Translations under genes and position numbers: made by a program
Shown: positions 26,907 to 36,564 of the stretch, in pieces
Position numbering within the stretch: the stretch's first letter is position 1
Layout: each line of letters starts with the position of its first letter
The notes under the pieces: generated by a model
The model's database searches: none
What the model saw: the letters and a program-made list of their open reading frames with translations, nothing else
Told to the model about the DNA's origin: nothing
From: CAZJYI01 sp964550025
Lineage (GTDB): Bacteria > Verrucomicrobiota > Kiritimatiellia > UBA8416 > CAYOBW01
Length of the DNA: 64,000 nucleotides
Direction of reading: 5' to 3'
Assembly: GCA_964550025.1 (NCBI GenBank)
Contig: CAZJYI010000014.1
Span: 52,391 to 116,390, forward strand

Positions 26907-27253
26907 GGCGGGCATGTCTCCACGGATCTGCGCCGCGGCTTGTAGTGCGCCCGCTTGTCCCGCCGTGGCTTCTCGGCGAAGGCGCATCAGGGAGTCCCTC
27001 GCCTCGCACGTCTCAATCTCCCTCGTATCCGTTGGGACGCTCTCACGAGCGCACTACGAACGAGGGATCTCCGTCCTCGGGTTCGCGTCCATGAGAGCGT
27101 CTTCCGCAGACTGCGCCGGAGTCCGGATGGGTCCGCGGAAAACCAACTTGCGCATTGGATTCGGGTGCCGGATTGTGGATATTGGACTCCGTGAAGTGGT
27201 GACATCACGCCAATTGCCGCGTTCCTGAATGCAGACGAATGGAGTTTCATGTG
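26907..27253. other. Intergenic region with repeat-like fragments
   Basis: A 347-bp gap between codirectional genes. It holds short inverted pieces (TAGTGCGC near 26943 and GCGCACTA near 27048) and a TTGGATT/TTGTGGATATTGGACT stretch near 27157-27187. I see no supported reading frame. GGAG at 27241-27244 is the Shine-Dalgarno sequence of the next gene. Confidence 0.4.
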
Positions 27254-28252
27254 ATGGAAAGAGCAAGAATCCGTTCCCTCCGCGCGGCCATCGTCCTGGC
27301 CGTCATCGCCTTGTTAGCGCCACAAGGGCTGCGCGGGGACCATGAAACGGCGACCACCAATCCACCGCTCTCGTTGGCCGAGGTCGCCGGCATACAGAGC
27401 AACGTGCTTGCCCTTCTCGAACGGGCCATTCCCTGCACGGTCAACGTGGATGGGGCCTCGGGGGTCGTTGTCGGTACGGAGGGTGAGGAGAGGCACATCC
27501 TCACGGTCGCCCACGTCGGCCGCATCGCGAACCGGCCCGTTCGCATCACTCTGCCCGACGGCGACGTCGTCCGGGGAAAGACACTCGGCAACAACTCAAA
27601 GGTCGACGCCGGGGTCGCCCGGTTCGTCGACAAGCACGATGGACCGCACGTGCCGATGGGAGATTCGGACAACGTCAAGCCGGGTGACTGGTGCGTGGCA
27701 TTGGGTTACCCGGTCAGCTACGAGGCCGGCGAACCGCCCGCGGTCCGCCTGGACCGCGTGCTCGCCATCCAGCCGCATGCTATTGTAACGGACTGCACCA
27801 TCATGGGGGGAGACTCGGGGGGGCCGCTCTTCAACCTGCGGGGCGAAGTCATCGGCATCAGCAGCCGCGCGTCAGGCTCGGCCGACATGAACATCCATGT
27901 GCCCATCAACGAGTTCACGGAGGCATGGGACAAGTTCCTGGCCGGAACAGACTGGAGCGGCTGCCGCCACGACGATGATGGCGAACACGACCACGCCTTT
28001 CTCGGAATCGGCCCGGCAGACGGCGCGGACGGCGCCCGGATCGGCAAAGTCTTCCCCGATTCGGCGGCCGAGAAGGCAGGGCTGCGAAAGGGGGATGTCG
28101 TAACCGCTATCGGCGGCACAAAGGTGGAATCGTACGACGAGATCCTCCCTATCATCTTCCGCGGAAAACCCGGTGACGAGATTGAAATCGGCGTTCGCAG
28201 GGGCAAGGCAACGCTCGCCGTGACGGCCACACTCGGGAGGGAGCAGGAATGA
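27254..28252 (+). CDS. HtrA/Deg-like S1C serine protease with PDZ domain
   Basis: A 332-residue exported protease with signal peptide A-A-I-V-L-A-V-I-A-L-L-A. The trypsin-like fold has a complete triad: H87 in L-T-V-A-H-V, D118 in V-D-A-G-V-A, S188 in G-G-D-S-G-G-P-L. A single PDZ domain (F-L-G-I-G ... A-G-L-R-K-G-D-V-V-T-A-I-G-G) follows at about 245-330. Such proteins degrade misfolded envelope proteins. GGAG nine bases upstream supports ATG 27254; the ATG at 27239 lacks one. The stop overlaps the start of the next gene (ATGA), so the two are made together. Confidence 0.9.
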   Translation: MERARIRSLRAAIVLAVIALLAPQGLRGDHETATTNPPLSLAEVAGIQSNVLALLERAIPCTVNVDGASGVVVGTEGEERHILTVAHVGRIANRPVRITLPDGDVVRGKTLGNNSKVDAGVARFVDKHDGPHVPMGDSDNVKPGDWCVALGYPVSYEAGEPPAVRLDRVLAIQPHAIVTDCTIMGGDSGGPLFNLRGEVIGISSRASGSADMNIHVPINEFTEAWDKFLAGTDWSGCRHDDDGEHDHAFLGIGPADGADGARIGKVFPDSAAEKAGLRKGDVVTAIGGTKVESYDEILPIIFRGKPGDEIEIGVRRGKATLAVTATLGREQE

Positions 28253-29904
28253 AACACGCCTTGTTTACAACGGCCGTCTTGCTCTTGGTCTGCGGCGCGG
28301 TTCCCGCGCAGGAGCAGGACGAGACGCGGAGGGAGATGCCGGCGCTGCTGAACAGCGACCACGTCTCGTGGTTGCAGGGAGACCACGCAAAGGACGCGCC
28401 GGGGGTGTTGGCGGCATTCGAACCCGCCGTGTCCAACGCGCTGCCTTCCATCGCAACCGTCCTGGCCGACGGCGCCCCCGTCGCACTCGCCACGGTGGTC
28501 GCTTCCGACGGCCTGCTTCTCACCAAGGCCAGTCAACTGGACGGCGAGGACATCACGTGCCGCCTGGCGGACGGACGCCACCAACGAGCCGTGGTGCTCG
28601 GCAAGGACGAGACAAAGGACCTGGCCCTCGTCAAGGTTGCCGCCAACGACCTGGCACCGGTCGCGTGGCGCGAGGGCAACGTTCCCCCACCCGGGCATTG
28701 GGTCATTACGCCGGGCGCGTCACGAACACCTGTCGCCATCGGCGTCGTCAGCGCCGCGGAACGGGACTGGCGCATGCGCAGGCAGGATCGACCCCGGGGG
28801 TTCCTGGGCGTGCAGCTTGAAGCCGGCATAAGCAATAGCGTGCGCATCATAGACGTCATACGTGGACGGGCGGCCGACGAGGCGGGGATCGAAGCCGGGG
28901 ACCTGATCACACACATCAACGACGAAGCGATGGAGTCGGTCAGGCAGACCATCCGCACGTTGGGAGGAACACCGCCGGACACCCCCGTGACCATCGGTCT
29001 GATCCGCGATGACGAGGCGCTGTCGGTTGACGTAACGCTGGGCGAGATGCATGTTCGATCCCCGGAACTGCGCTGGGGCGGCGGCCCGTTCAGCGAACGC
29101 CGTTTTGAGTTTCCCAACGTCCTGCCGCACGACACCACGTTGCTGCCGACGCAATGCGGGGGGCCCCTGCTCGACATGGACGGGCAGGCCGTGGGCATCA
29201 ACATTGCCCGCGCCCTCCGCGTGGCCTCGTACGCGCTGCCCGCCAGGGACGTACGAGACGCACTGGAGCAACTCGTTGCCAAGGCGCCGACCGACGTGGA
29301 TGTCAGCGCGGAACCCATCACGGACGACCCGACCGTCGAAGACGAGATCGCCGCCGAGGTGGAGGACGCTGAGGAGCGGGACGCCGAAAAGGCACTGTTC
29401 GGGGAAGATGCAATGACCCTCTTCCGGCGCTGGGTCAAGGCCATACACGGCCGTGACCCCGATGCACTGGAGGACGTGAGCTCAGAACTGATCGAGAAGC
29501 GCCCTGCCCTGAAAGCCGATGTCATCGTGCGCTGTGCGCGGGTGTTCCTGGCGGTCCTGCATGACCACGACCGCGGCTACGAATGGGCCCGCCGATTGCT
29601 GGACAGCGACCTCGACGCAGAGGCCGATCTGCTGAACGAGATGTCCTGGTTCATCTTCACGGACGAACGCGTCAAAGAGCGAGACCTCGAGTGCGGGATG
29701 AAGCTGGCCCAACTGGCGGTCAAACGCAGCCGCAGTCGCAACGCGGCCATCCTCGACACGCTGGCCCGCGGCCACTTCGAGCAGGGCGAGCTCGAGCAGG
29801 CGATCAAGGTCCAGACCCGGGCCGCGAAACGCGCCAGGGGACAGTCCCGTACGGTGATCAGAGAAACGCTCGATCGCTACAAGCGGGCGCGCAAGGCGAT
29901 ATAG
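28249..29904 (+). CDS. Trypsin-fold pseudoprotease with inserted PDZ domain and helical C-terminus
   Basis: A 551-residue exported protein with signal peptide ending V-P-A-Q. The N-terminal half follows the HtrA pattern, but the catalytic His position in L-L-L-T-K-A-S-Q is Ser95, Asp124 (K-D-L-A-L-V-K-V) is kept, and the nucleophile site reads T-Q-C-G-G-P-L with C303 instead of Ser. A PDZ domain (about 185-265) is inserted before that last strand rather than appended. Residues 360-551 are alpha-helical and TPR-like. It is probably inactive as a serine protease and may act as a partner or regulator of the active protease encoded just upstream, with which it overlaps by 4 bp. The Cys could still be a nucleophile. 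Confidence 0.78.
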   Translation: MKHALFTTAVLLLVCGAVPAQEQDETRREMPALLNSDHVSWLQGDHAKDAPGVLAAFEPAVSNALPSIATVLADGAPVALATVVASDGLLLTKASQLDGEDITCRLADGRHQRAVVLGKDETKDLALVKVAANDLAPVAWREGNVPPPGHWVITPGASRTPVAIGVVSAAERDWRMRRQDRPRGFLGVQLEAGISNSVRIIDVIRGRAADEAGIEAGDLITHINDEAMESVRQTIRTLGGTPPDTPVTIGLIRDDEALSVDVTLGEMHVRSPELRWGGGPFSERRFEFPNVLPHDTTLLPTQCGGPLLDMDGQAVGINIARALRVASYALPARDVRDALEQLVAKAPTDVDVSAEPITDDPTVEDEIAAEVEDAEERDAEKALFGEDAMTLFRRWVKAIHGRDPDALEDVSSELIEKRPALKADVIVRCARVFLAVLHDHDRGYEWARRLLDSDLDAEADLLNEMSWFIFTDERVKERDLECGMKLAQLAVKRSRSRNAAILDTLARGHFEQGELEQAIKVQTRAAKRARGQSRTVIRETLDRYKRARKAI

Positions 29905-30285
29905 GCCTGCGCAAACGCCATCGGCAACCTGTTTCGTGCGACCGGGCGGGCCTGGACGAGGGCCGTCCGCGTTCGCACCGAGCTCCGGCCGTCCCTCCAG
30001 CGAGGAAAGACGGCCACGTCTGGCGCCTGGAGGAATCGGCGATCCACCACAGGCGGACCTGCCCGTAGCACGGCACCCGGACCGCGCCCCAAGAACGTCA
30101 GGAGCAGAAACCGTGGGGTGCCCCCTCTATCGAGCACTTTGCGCTTGTCCTCCAGGAGCTCGTTTGCCTATGCTTGGGCCGAGCCCATCGACATGCTGAA
30201 CAGGGGGAGGAGAGCAGGGGCCACATCGGGCGTACGCGAGTGCAAGCTTCCACGGCCGTTCCGCGGCAAAACGAGGGGGGATCCC
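29905..30285. other. Intergenic region before the RHS gene
   Basis: A 381-bp gap with no supported frame. It contains repeated GGCCGTCC / GGACGG pieces (29950-30020) able to form imperfect hairpins. The ATG of the RHS gene follows GAGGGGGG by six bases. No clear promoter boxes seen. Confidence 0.35.
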
Positions 30286-33200
30286 ATGAGTCGAGTCGTT
30301 CTTCACCCGACAAGACGCCTTCCGCCGGCCACTGCCACCGTCGTAGCCGCCTCTGCGACGGCTGCCTTGCTCCTGGTGTCTGCCCCGCGGCCGGCGGCCG
30401 GTGACACCACCAACGCGACCCTGGTATGCGAAACCCACGTCAGATCGGATTTACCCGATCAGTCCTTTGGGAGCGATCGCACGTTTCACATTCGCAAAGA
30501 CACGGAAACGATCCCGATGGAGGCACACGCGCTTCTGCACTTCTCCGCGGATGCCATCCCCTACGGCGCCACTATCACGGACGCCGTCCTGTCCCAATAC
30601 GTGCATGGGAACAGCTATGCCGGTGGCAAAACCGCGGTGGTCACGCTTGTCGAGCTCGGTGCCGTCTGGGATGAGAGCACGGTGACCTGGAACAACAAGC
30701 CCTCCACCGAGGCCGCGGCGGGGCAGGTGGAAGCCACACTCCGCCCCTACGCCCTTGGCACCCAGGATACATGGAACGTCACGGCCCTCTTGCAGTATGC
30801 ACGGGACAGTATCCCCGCATCGACTCCGTTCAGGTTCGGTTTCCTGACGAAATTCCCCGATACATCAACCGGCGACCTCTACCAGGAGTGGTGGGCCGGT
30901 GAGGCCGTGCGCCTGACGATCACCTACGAGTCTTCACCTCGACGGGATGAGGACTACGGACCCGGCAGCACACGCGACTTCGGCAGAACTATCGAGTTGG
31001 GAGATCCGATCGCCGCCAGCAGCGGCGCCTATCATTTCAGTATGCCCTTGCTCAACCTGGGCGGCCCCATGGGCTTGGACTTCTCACTGATCTACCGCTC
31101 CGACCTTGTGCAGCAGTCCGAAGCCGACCCTGGCGACTTGCCGGACCGCTTCTGGTGGAGCCCAAAGCAGACAGCAACCTTCGCCGACGACGCACCCAAC
31201 ACCTGGACGATCCAGATGGCTGACGGCAACTGGTTTTCCTTCAAGAAGGACGGGGCCGAGTGGGCACTCGTGGACGACACGGATTTCCCCGCCTATGAGG
31301 ACAACGAGTCAGCCGTCCGCTATGTTCTGCGAGAGACCACGGGCTACCTCTATTTCATGGATCCGGTCATGAACCGGGTGCACATCTTCGAGAAGATCAC
31401 ACCGGGCGGGGAGCTGAGCGGCCGGATTGCCTACGTTCTGGACCGGAACCACAACCAACTGGCCTACACCTACGGGTCGGCCGGTCACAACTGCCCCGCG
31501 CGGATACAGGACAACTTGGGCCGTTCGCTGGACCTTGGCTACGGCAACGGTCTCACAACGGTAACCGACCAGGCCGGCCGCGGGGCCGCATTCGCCTACG
31601 AAGACGCCGCAGACAACAACGGCATCCGGTCCCTGCGTTTCGTCACCAACGCCATGGGCCAGGTTACCACCTTCGCCTACAGCACGACCTGGGACGCCCA
31701 CAACAACTTCACCCGTACCAACAACGTGGCGGCCGTCAGGATGCCTCTGGGGAACGCCGCATACACCCAGACGTACGCCACCGTCGAGATGGACAGCACG
31801 TGGGCGGCGCGCGTGACCTCCCAGGCGGATGCCTACGACAACACCCTGACCCTCACCTACAGCACCAACCGCAACGAAGTCACTGCCGTGCACCCCGACG
31901 GCGGCTCGGTAACCTATGAACACCACAGCCACCACGGTCTGCCCAGAACACTGACCGACCCGGCGGGCAATACCGTCGCGTTCACCAAGAACGCCTCCGA
32001 ACAGCTCACGTCCCTCTCGAACCGGATCGGCCATACGACCACGTTCGCCTATCATCCCGAGACGGGGTGCCTTGCCTGCATCACCAACGGCAGGGGCGAC
32101 GTTCTCTCCTGCATCTATTCTGCACGTGAGCAGACGTTCACCAACCCCGTCAGTCCCGCCGAGACCGTCTCCTTCACCTTCTACGACCTGACCCGCATCG
32201 ACTACCCGGACGGGAACCACGATGCCATGGTCTTTGACACCCGGGGCAACCTGCTGACTTACACGGACGGGGCAGGGAAGGAGTGGCGGTACCAATACAA
32301 CGCACGCGGACAGGTGACCTGCGTGACCAATCCGACCGGCGGCACGGTGAGGTATGCGTACAATCCTGACGCCACGCTTGCATCACGTACGGACTCCGAT
32401 ACGGGCGTCGTGACGAACGGCTATGACGTCTACAAACGGCTGGCCACCGTCGCGCACCCCGGCGGCGTCCTGCACCTCGCCTACAACCTGAACGACCAGA
32501 TCGTCGCCGTCACCAACGAGCGGGGAAAGAGCTACTCCTGCGCGTATGACGACAACGGCAACCTGGTGCGCGTGACTGACCCCCTGGGCGAGGAGACCGT
32601 CTACATTCACGACCTGATGGATCGGGTGACCGGGCGGACGAACCGCCTCGCGAGAGCGGCGACATGCAGCTACGACTCCATGAATCGCCTGGCTGCCCTT
32701 ACCGACGCCAACGGCAACCGAACGCGGTTCGCATACGACACGCGCGGGCGTCGAACCAGCGTGACCGACGGTGCGGACGTGTCCCTCCTGTTCGCATACG
32801 ACAACGAAGGCCGGGTCTCCTCCGTCACCACCCCGCTGAACCGTACCACCACCTTCGCCCATGATGAACTAGGCTACCTCACGGCCGTCACCAATCCCCT
32901 CGGTCACGTCACCTCTGTCCGACGCGACCGCATGAGCCGCATCACCGCCGCCGTTGACCCGCTTGCGCGCACCAACGCCTACAGCTACGACCAGCGCGGC
33001 CTGCTCACAGGCGTGACGCTGGCCGACGGCCGCGCAGCCACCTACGAGTACAACGACGCGGGCATGCCCTCGACCCTCCGCGATCCGGGCGGGAACGTCT
33101 GGCAGCTCGCCTACACCGGCACGGGCCGCACGACGAGCCTGACCGACCCGCTGAGCAACAGGTGGACATACGCGTACAACGCACGCGGCCTCCTCAGCCA

Positions 33201-34980
33201 GGTCGCCCACCCCGCCACCGGCACGGTGGACCTCAGCTACGACGAGACGGGGAACCTGACGCGCAGGCAGTACTCGGGAGGCCCCGATCTCAGCTACACC
33301 TACGACGACCTGGACCGTCTGCTGACCGCGGACGGCATCCGCTTTGCCTACGACAAGGTTGGCCGGATCGTCAGCACGCAAGATACTGCAACCAACCAGG
33401 TGTTCGGGGCAACCCACGATGACGGCGGCCGCCTGGAGAGCGTCACGTACGCGGATGGTCTCTTCACAGTGACTTACACGTGGAACGCGCGCAACCTGCT
33501 CACCGGTGTCAGCGACAACCTGACCCGAGTCGGCATGCGGTTCTCGTACGACGACGACGGACGCCTCACGCAGATGGTCCGCACGAACGACGTGAACACC
33601 ACCTGGAGCTGGGACGGCGCATCGCGGCTGACCCGTCTCCAGCAAGGCACTTGGGCAGACCTGCGCTACACGTATGACGCGGCGGGCGTCGTCACACAGG
33701 CAGCGCTGCAGCTGCCGCTGGGCGTGGCCGGCTACCTGACATCGCGCGTCGACCGCTTGACATTCGATGCAGCCTCCGGGGTCAGCACGGCAGGTTACGA
33801 CTATGACGCCCGAGGCAGACTGACCGCCAGCCGGGGTCACACCTACGCCTGGGACGGCGCCTCCCGCCTGGTCGGCGCCGGTGGCGTGACCCTGACCTAC
33901 AACGGTATGGGGGATCTGCGTACGCGCACTGTGGGAACCGCCACGACGCGCTATCACTACAACTACGCCCTGGACCTGCATCCCATCGTGGCCGAGCAGG
34001 ACGTCGACAGCGGGCTGTGGCAGCGTTTCTACGTGCTCACCCACAACGGCAAACTGCTCTATATGATCGACGCCGCACACGGCAACCGGGTGTACTTCTA
34101 CCACTATGACAGGGGCGGCAACACCCTGTTCCTGACTGACGCCACCGGCGCCGTCACCGACAAGTACGCATACACGCCGTACGGGGAACTGCTGCGCCAC
34201 GAAGGAACGAACCAGCAGTGCTTCACGTTCGGCGGCGCACACCAGACCAGGCAGGAGGGCCGGGGCCTTTACCAGATGCGGGCCCGTTACTACAACGCGT
34301 TCACCGCCTGTTTCCTCTCCCGCGAGCCACTCTGGCCAAGAATCGCCACACCGCATGCGCTCAACCCATACCAATACGCACGGCAGAATCCGGCAATGTT
34401 TGTGGACAGGACGGGGGGGAGTAGCTCGATGCATGTGCATCTCGTTGGGGGGGGCATGGCGTACTCGGCGGCCGCGGGCGCCGAGTGGCATGAGCATGAG
34501 CCGCTGAGCGGCCTGACAACGCCGGACCGGATGCTCCCCACAGCACGGCGGGTGGTACTGAATCGCCGGACGAAAGGCAACCCGGCGCCTTTCCGTCTGG
34601 ATATCCTCCAGCCGCGCGGGCCGAACCCGATGCATCCCACGACACCCGCGGTCGTTCTGAACGCCAGCCCGCAAGGCCACGTCAGACCTTGCCGACCGCG
34701 GCACGGGCTGGCCGGGCCGCAGGGAGCGCCCGTGGGGATCCCGGGGAGGCTCAAGCTCTTCGATGATATATGGAAATGGGGAACCGTGGATTGGGAGGAG
34801 CAAACACCCGAGAACGCCTCGCCTGAGGAGGATCAGCTCATCCGGCAGACCGGCATGCTCGGAAGAGGTAGGATGAGTTTCTGCCTCCTGCCGTTCGAGA
34901 AGGCACCGGACGAGGTGGACGCGGCTCTGAACTGGGTGGAACCCGAGCCGGAGCTGAAGCTGTGGGGGTTCAGCAAATGA
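30286..34980 (+). CDS. Exported RHS/YD-repeat protein with N-terminal DNRLRE domain
   Basis: A 1564-residue protein: signal peptide (about 1-42), a DNRLRE-type beta-sandwich at about 43-220 (W-D-E-S-T-V-T-W-N-N-K-P, then W-N-V-T-A-L-L), a G-D-P-I-A-A-S-S-G-A-Y-H opening, and about 35 YD repeats (x-Y-D-x-x-G-R/N-L/V). The RHS core ends near residue 1380 with R-G-L-Y-Q-M-R-A-R-Y-Y-N and N-P-Y-Q-Y-A-R-Q-N-P-A-M-F-V-D. The last 185 residues form a variable, Pro- and His-rich tip with no toxin family I recognise. RHS shells wrap a C-terminal effector. No immunity-like gene follows; the next gene is convergent trpB2. An in-frame ATG upstream is rejected because GAGGGG supports 30286. Confidence 0.88.
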   Translation: MSRVVLHPTRRLPPATATVVAASATAALLLVSAPRPAAGDTTNATLVCETHVRSDLPDQSFGSDRTFHIRKDTETIPMEAHALLHFSADAIPYGATITDAVLSQYVHGNSYAGGKTAVVTLVELGAVWDESTVTWNNKPSTEAAAGQVEATLRPYALGTQDTWNVTALLQYARDSIPASTPFRFGFLTKFPDTSTGDLYQEWWAGEAVRLTITYESSPRRDEDYGPGSTRDFGRTIELGDPIAASSGAYHFSMPLLNLGGPMGLDFSLIYRSDLVQQSEADPGDLPDRFWWSPKQTATFADDAPNTWTIQMADGNWFSFKKDGAEWALVDDTDFPAYEDNESAVRYVLRETTGYLYFMDPVMNRVHIFEKITPGGELSGRIAYVLDRNHNQLAYTYGSAGHNCPARIQDNLGRSLDLGYGNGLTTVTDQAGRGAAFAYEDAADNNGIRSLRFVTNAMGQVTTFAYSTTWDAHNNFTRTNNVAAVRMPLGNAAYTQTYATVEMDSTWAARVTSQADAYDNTLTLTYSTNRNEVTAVHPDGGSVTYEHHSHHGLPRTLTDPAGNTVAFTKNASEQLTSLSNRIGHTTTFAYHPETGCLACITNGRGDVLSCIYSAREQTFTNPVSPAETVSFTFYDLTRIDYPDGNHDAMVFDTRGNLLTYTDGAGKEWRYQYNARGQVTCVTNPTGGTVRYAYNPDATLASRTDSDTGVVTNGYDVYKRLATVAHPGGVLHLAYNLNDQIVAVTNERGKSYSCAYDDNGNLVRVTDPLGEETVYIHDLMDRVTGRTNRLARAATCSYDSMNRLAALTDANGNRTRFAYDTRGRRTSVTDGADVSLLFAYDNEGRVSSVTTPLNRTTTFAHDELGYLTAVTNPLGHVTSVRRDRMSRITAAVDPLARTNAYSYDQRGLLTGVTLADGRAATYEYNDAGMPSTLRDPGGNVWQLAYTGTGRTTSLTDPLSNRWTYAYNARGLLSQVAHPATGTVDLSYDETGNLTRRQYSGGPDLSYTYDDLDRLLTADGIRFAYDKVGRIVSTQDTATNQVFGATHDDGGRLESVTYADGLFTVTYTWNARNLLTGVSDNLTRVGMRFSYDDDGRLTQMVRTNDVNTTWSWDGASRLTRLQQGTWADLRYTYDAAGVVTQAALQLPLGVAGYLTSRVDRLTFDAASGVSTAGYDYDARGRLTASRGHTYAWDGASRLVGAGGVTLTYNGMGDLRTRTVGTATTRYHYNYALDLHPIVAEQDVDSGLWQRFYVLTHNGKLLYMIDAAHGNRVYFYHYDRGGNTLFLTDATGAVTDKYAYTPYGELLRHEGTNQQCFTFGGAHQTRQEGRGLYQMRARYYNAFTACFLSREPLWPRIATPHALNPYQYARQNPAMFVDRTGGSSSMHVHLVGGGMAYSAAAGAEWHEHEPLSGLTTPDRMLPTARRVVLNRRTKGNPAPFRLDILQPRGPNPMHPTTPAVVLNASPQGHVRPCRPRHGLAGPQGAPVGIPGRLKLFDDIWKWGTVDWEEQTPENASPEEDQLIRQTGMLGRGRMSFCLLPFEKAPDEVDAALNWVEPEPELKLWGFSK

Positions 34981-35104
34981 CCAGACGGGAGGCACGCTGA
35001 GGGGTTCCTACCGCCCGGGGCCCGACGCACACCGGACGCAAAGCACCATCCTGGGAAACGCGTCCAGCCGCGCCGGGGCGTTGGCCGCTCAGGCCTGAAC
35101 AGAA

Positions 35105-35136
35105 AGCGCCGCCCCGGGTATCCCCGGGACGGCGCT
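35105..35136 (-). terminator. Hairpin terminator between RHS and trpB2 genes
   Basis: An inverted repeat AGCGCCG-C/T-CCCGGG with a TAT loop gives a 14-15-pair stem with one mismatch. On the minus strand it is followed by TTTCTGTT, so it should end the gap-to-trpB2 transcript. On the plus strand a T-rich stretch (CGTCTCGTTCTCTTTG) also follows, so it may work in both directions. Confidence 0.75.
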
Positions 35137-35163
35137 CGTCTCGTTCTCTTTGTATCCTGCGGA

Positions 35164-36543
35164 TCAGCCGTCCAGCTCGGGCGGCTTGGGCAGGTTGTCG
35201 ATGCTGGCGAGGTAGCGTGCGAGGTGCTCCGCGGGCAGCGAGTAGTCGTGCAGTTTGCCGTCGAAGTAGGCTTCGTAGCCGGTCAGGTCCATCAGGCCGT
35301 GGCCGGACCAGTTCATTACGATGACCTTCTCCTTGCCCTCTTCCTTGGCCTGCTTAGCCTCGCGGATGGCCTGGGCCACGGCGTGCGACGTCTCGGGTGC
35401 GGAGATGAAGCCTTCCGTGCGGGCGAAGGTGACGGCGGCCTCGTAGCACTCGAGCTGGTGGAGTGCCACCGGCTCGACGAGGTTCTCGCGCAGACAGGCG
35501 CAGACCAGCGGAGCCATTCCGTGATAGCGCAGACCGCCGGCGTGGATGGGCGGCGGGACGAAAGTGTGGCCCAGCGTGTGCATCGGCAGCAACGGAGTCA
35601 TCATCGCGACGTCGCCGGAATCGTAGGCGAACTTGCCGCGGGTCATCGTCGGGCACGACTCGGGCTCAGTCGCCACAACACGCACATCGGAGGCGCCGGC
35701 AATCTTGTCGCAGAGGAACGGGAAGCTCAGACCGGCGAAATTGGAACCGCCGCCCGCGCAGCCGATGACCACATCGGGCTTCTCGCCCAGCTTCTCGAAC
35801 TGTTTCTTGGTCTCCAGCCCGATGATGGTCTGGTGCAGCATAACGTGGTTCAACACGCTCCCGAGCGAATAGCGGGTCTTCTCGTCCGCGACGGCCTGCT
35901 CCAGCGCTTCGCTGATGGCGATTCCCAGGCTTCCGGGCGTATCGGGATCGTCGGCCAGGATCTGCCGGCCGACCGCGGTTTCCTCGCTCGGGCTGGGAAC
36001 GCATTCCGCGCCCCACGAGCGCATCATCATCTTGCGGAACGGTTTCTGGTCGAAGCTGATGCGGACCATGAAGACCTTGCACTCGATGCCGACCAACTGG
36101 CAGGAGAAGGCCAGCGCGCTTCCCCATTGCCCGGCGCCCGTCTCGGTCGTCAGGCGCTCGATCCCGAACTCTTTGTTGTACCACGCCTGGGCGATGGCCG
36201 TGTTGGGCTTGTGGCTCCCCGGGGGCGAAACGCCTTCGTTCTTGTAGTAGATCTTCGCCGGTGTGCCGAGGTGCTCTTCGAGCCTGCGTGCGCGATACAG
36301 CGGCGTAGGACGCCAGAGTTTCAGAATGGCCAGGATTGGCTCAGGGATGTCGATCCAACGTTCCTGGCTCATCTCCTGCTCGATGAGGTTCATCGGGAAG
36401 ACGGGCGCCAGCGCATCCGGCCCGATCGGGTTCCCATCGGGCCCCACCGGCGGCGGCAGGGGGTGCGGCAAGTCGGCCGCGATGTTGTACCACTGACGCG
36501 GCAGTTCGTCTTCGGACAGAAACACCTTGATCAATTCGCTCAT
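35164..36543 (-). CDS. trpB: TrpB2-type tryptophan synthase beta chain
   Basis: A 459-residue fold-type II PLP enzyme. The PLP lysine is K112 in P-P-G-S-H-K-P-N-T-A; E-T-G-A-G-Q-W-G-S-A and the phosphate loop G-C-A-G-G-G-S-N follow. The long N-terminal segment (W-Y-N-I-A-A-D-L-P) and insertions are those of TrpB2, the form that can act without TrpA and condenses indole or L-serine derivatives. No trpA or other trp gene is nearby. AAGGAG six bases before ATG 36543 fixes the start. It is 21 bp downstream of the DUF481-like gene and ends the operon. Confidence 0.92.
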   Translation of the reverse strand: MSELIKVFLSEDELPRQWYNIAADLPHPLPPPVGPDGNPIGPDALAPVFPMNLIEQEMSQERWIDIPEPILAILKLWRPTPLYRARRLEEHLGTPAKIYYKNEGVSPPGSHKPNTAIAQAWYNKEFGIERLTTETGAGQWGSALAFSCQLVGIECKVFMVRISFDQKPFRKMMMRSWGAECVPSPSEETAVGRQILADDPDTPGSLGIAISEALEQAVADEKTRYSLGSVLNHVMLHQTIIGLETKKQFEKLGEKPDVVIGCAGGGSNFAGLSFPFLCDKIAGASDVRVVATEPESCPTMTRGKFAYDSGDVAMMTPLLPMHTLGHTFVPPPIHAGGLRYHGMAPLVCACLRENLVEPVALHQLECYEAAVTFARTEGFISAPETSHAVAQAIREAKQAKEEGKEKVIVMNWSGHGLMDLTGYEAYFDGKLHDYSLPAEHLARYLASIDNLPKPPELDG

Positions 36544-36564
36544 CGTGTACTCCTTCGTCATCCC

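Noticed and set aside
32869..34995. Minus-strand open frame of about 700 codons opposite the RHS gene
   Set aside because: The plus strand shows continuous YD repeats and the RHS core end; the antisense product has no family features.
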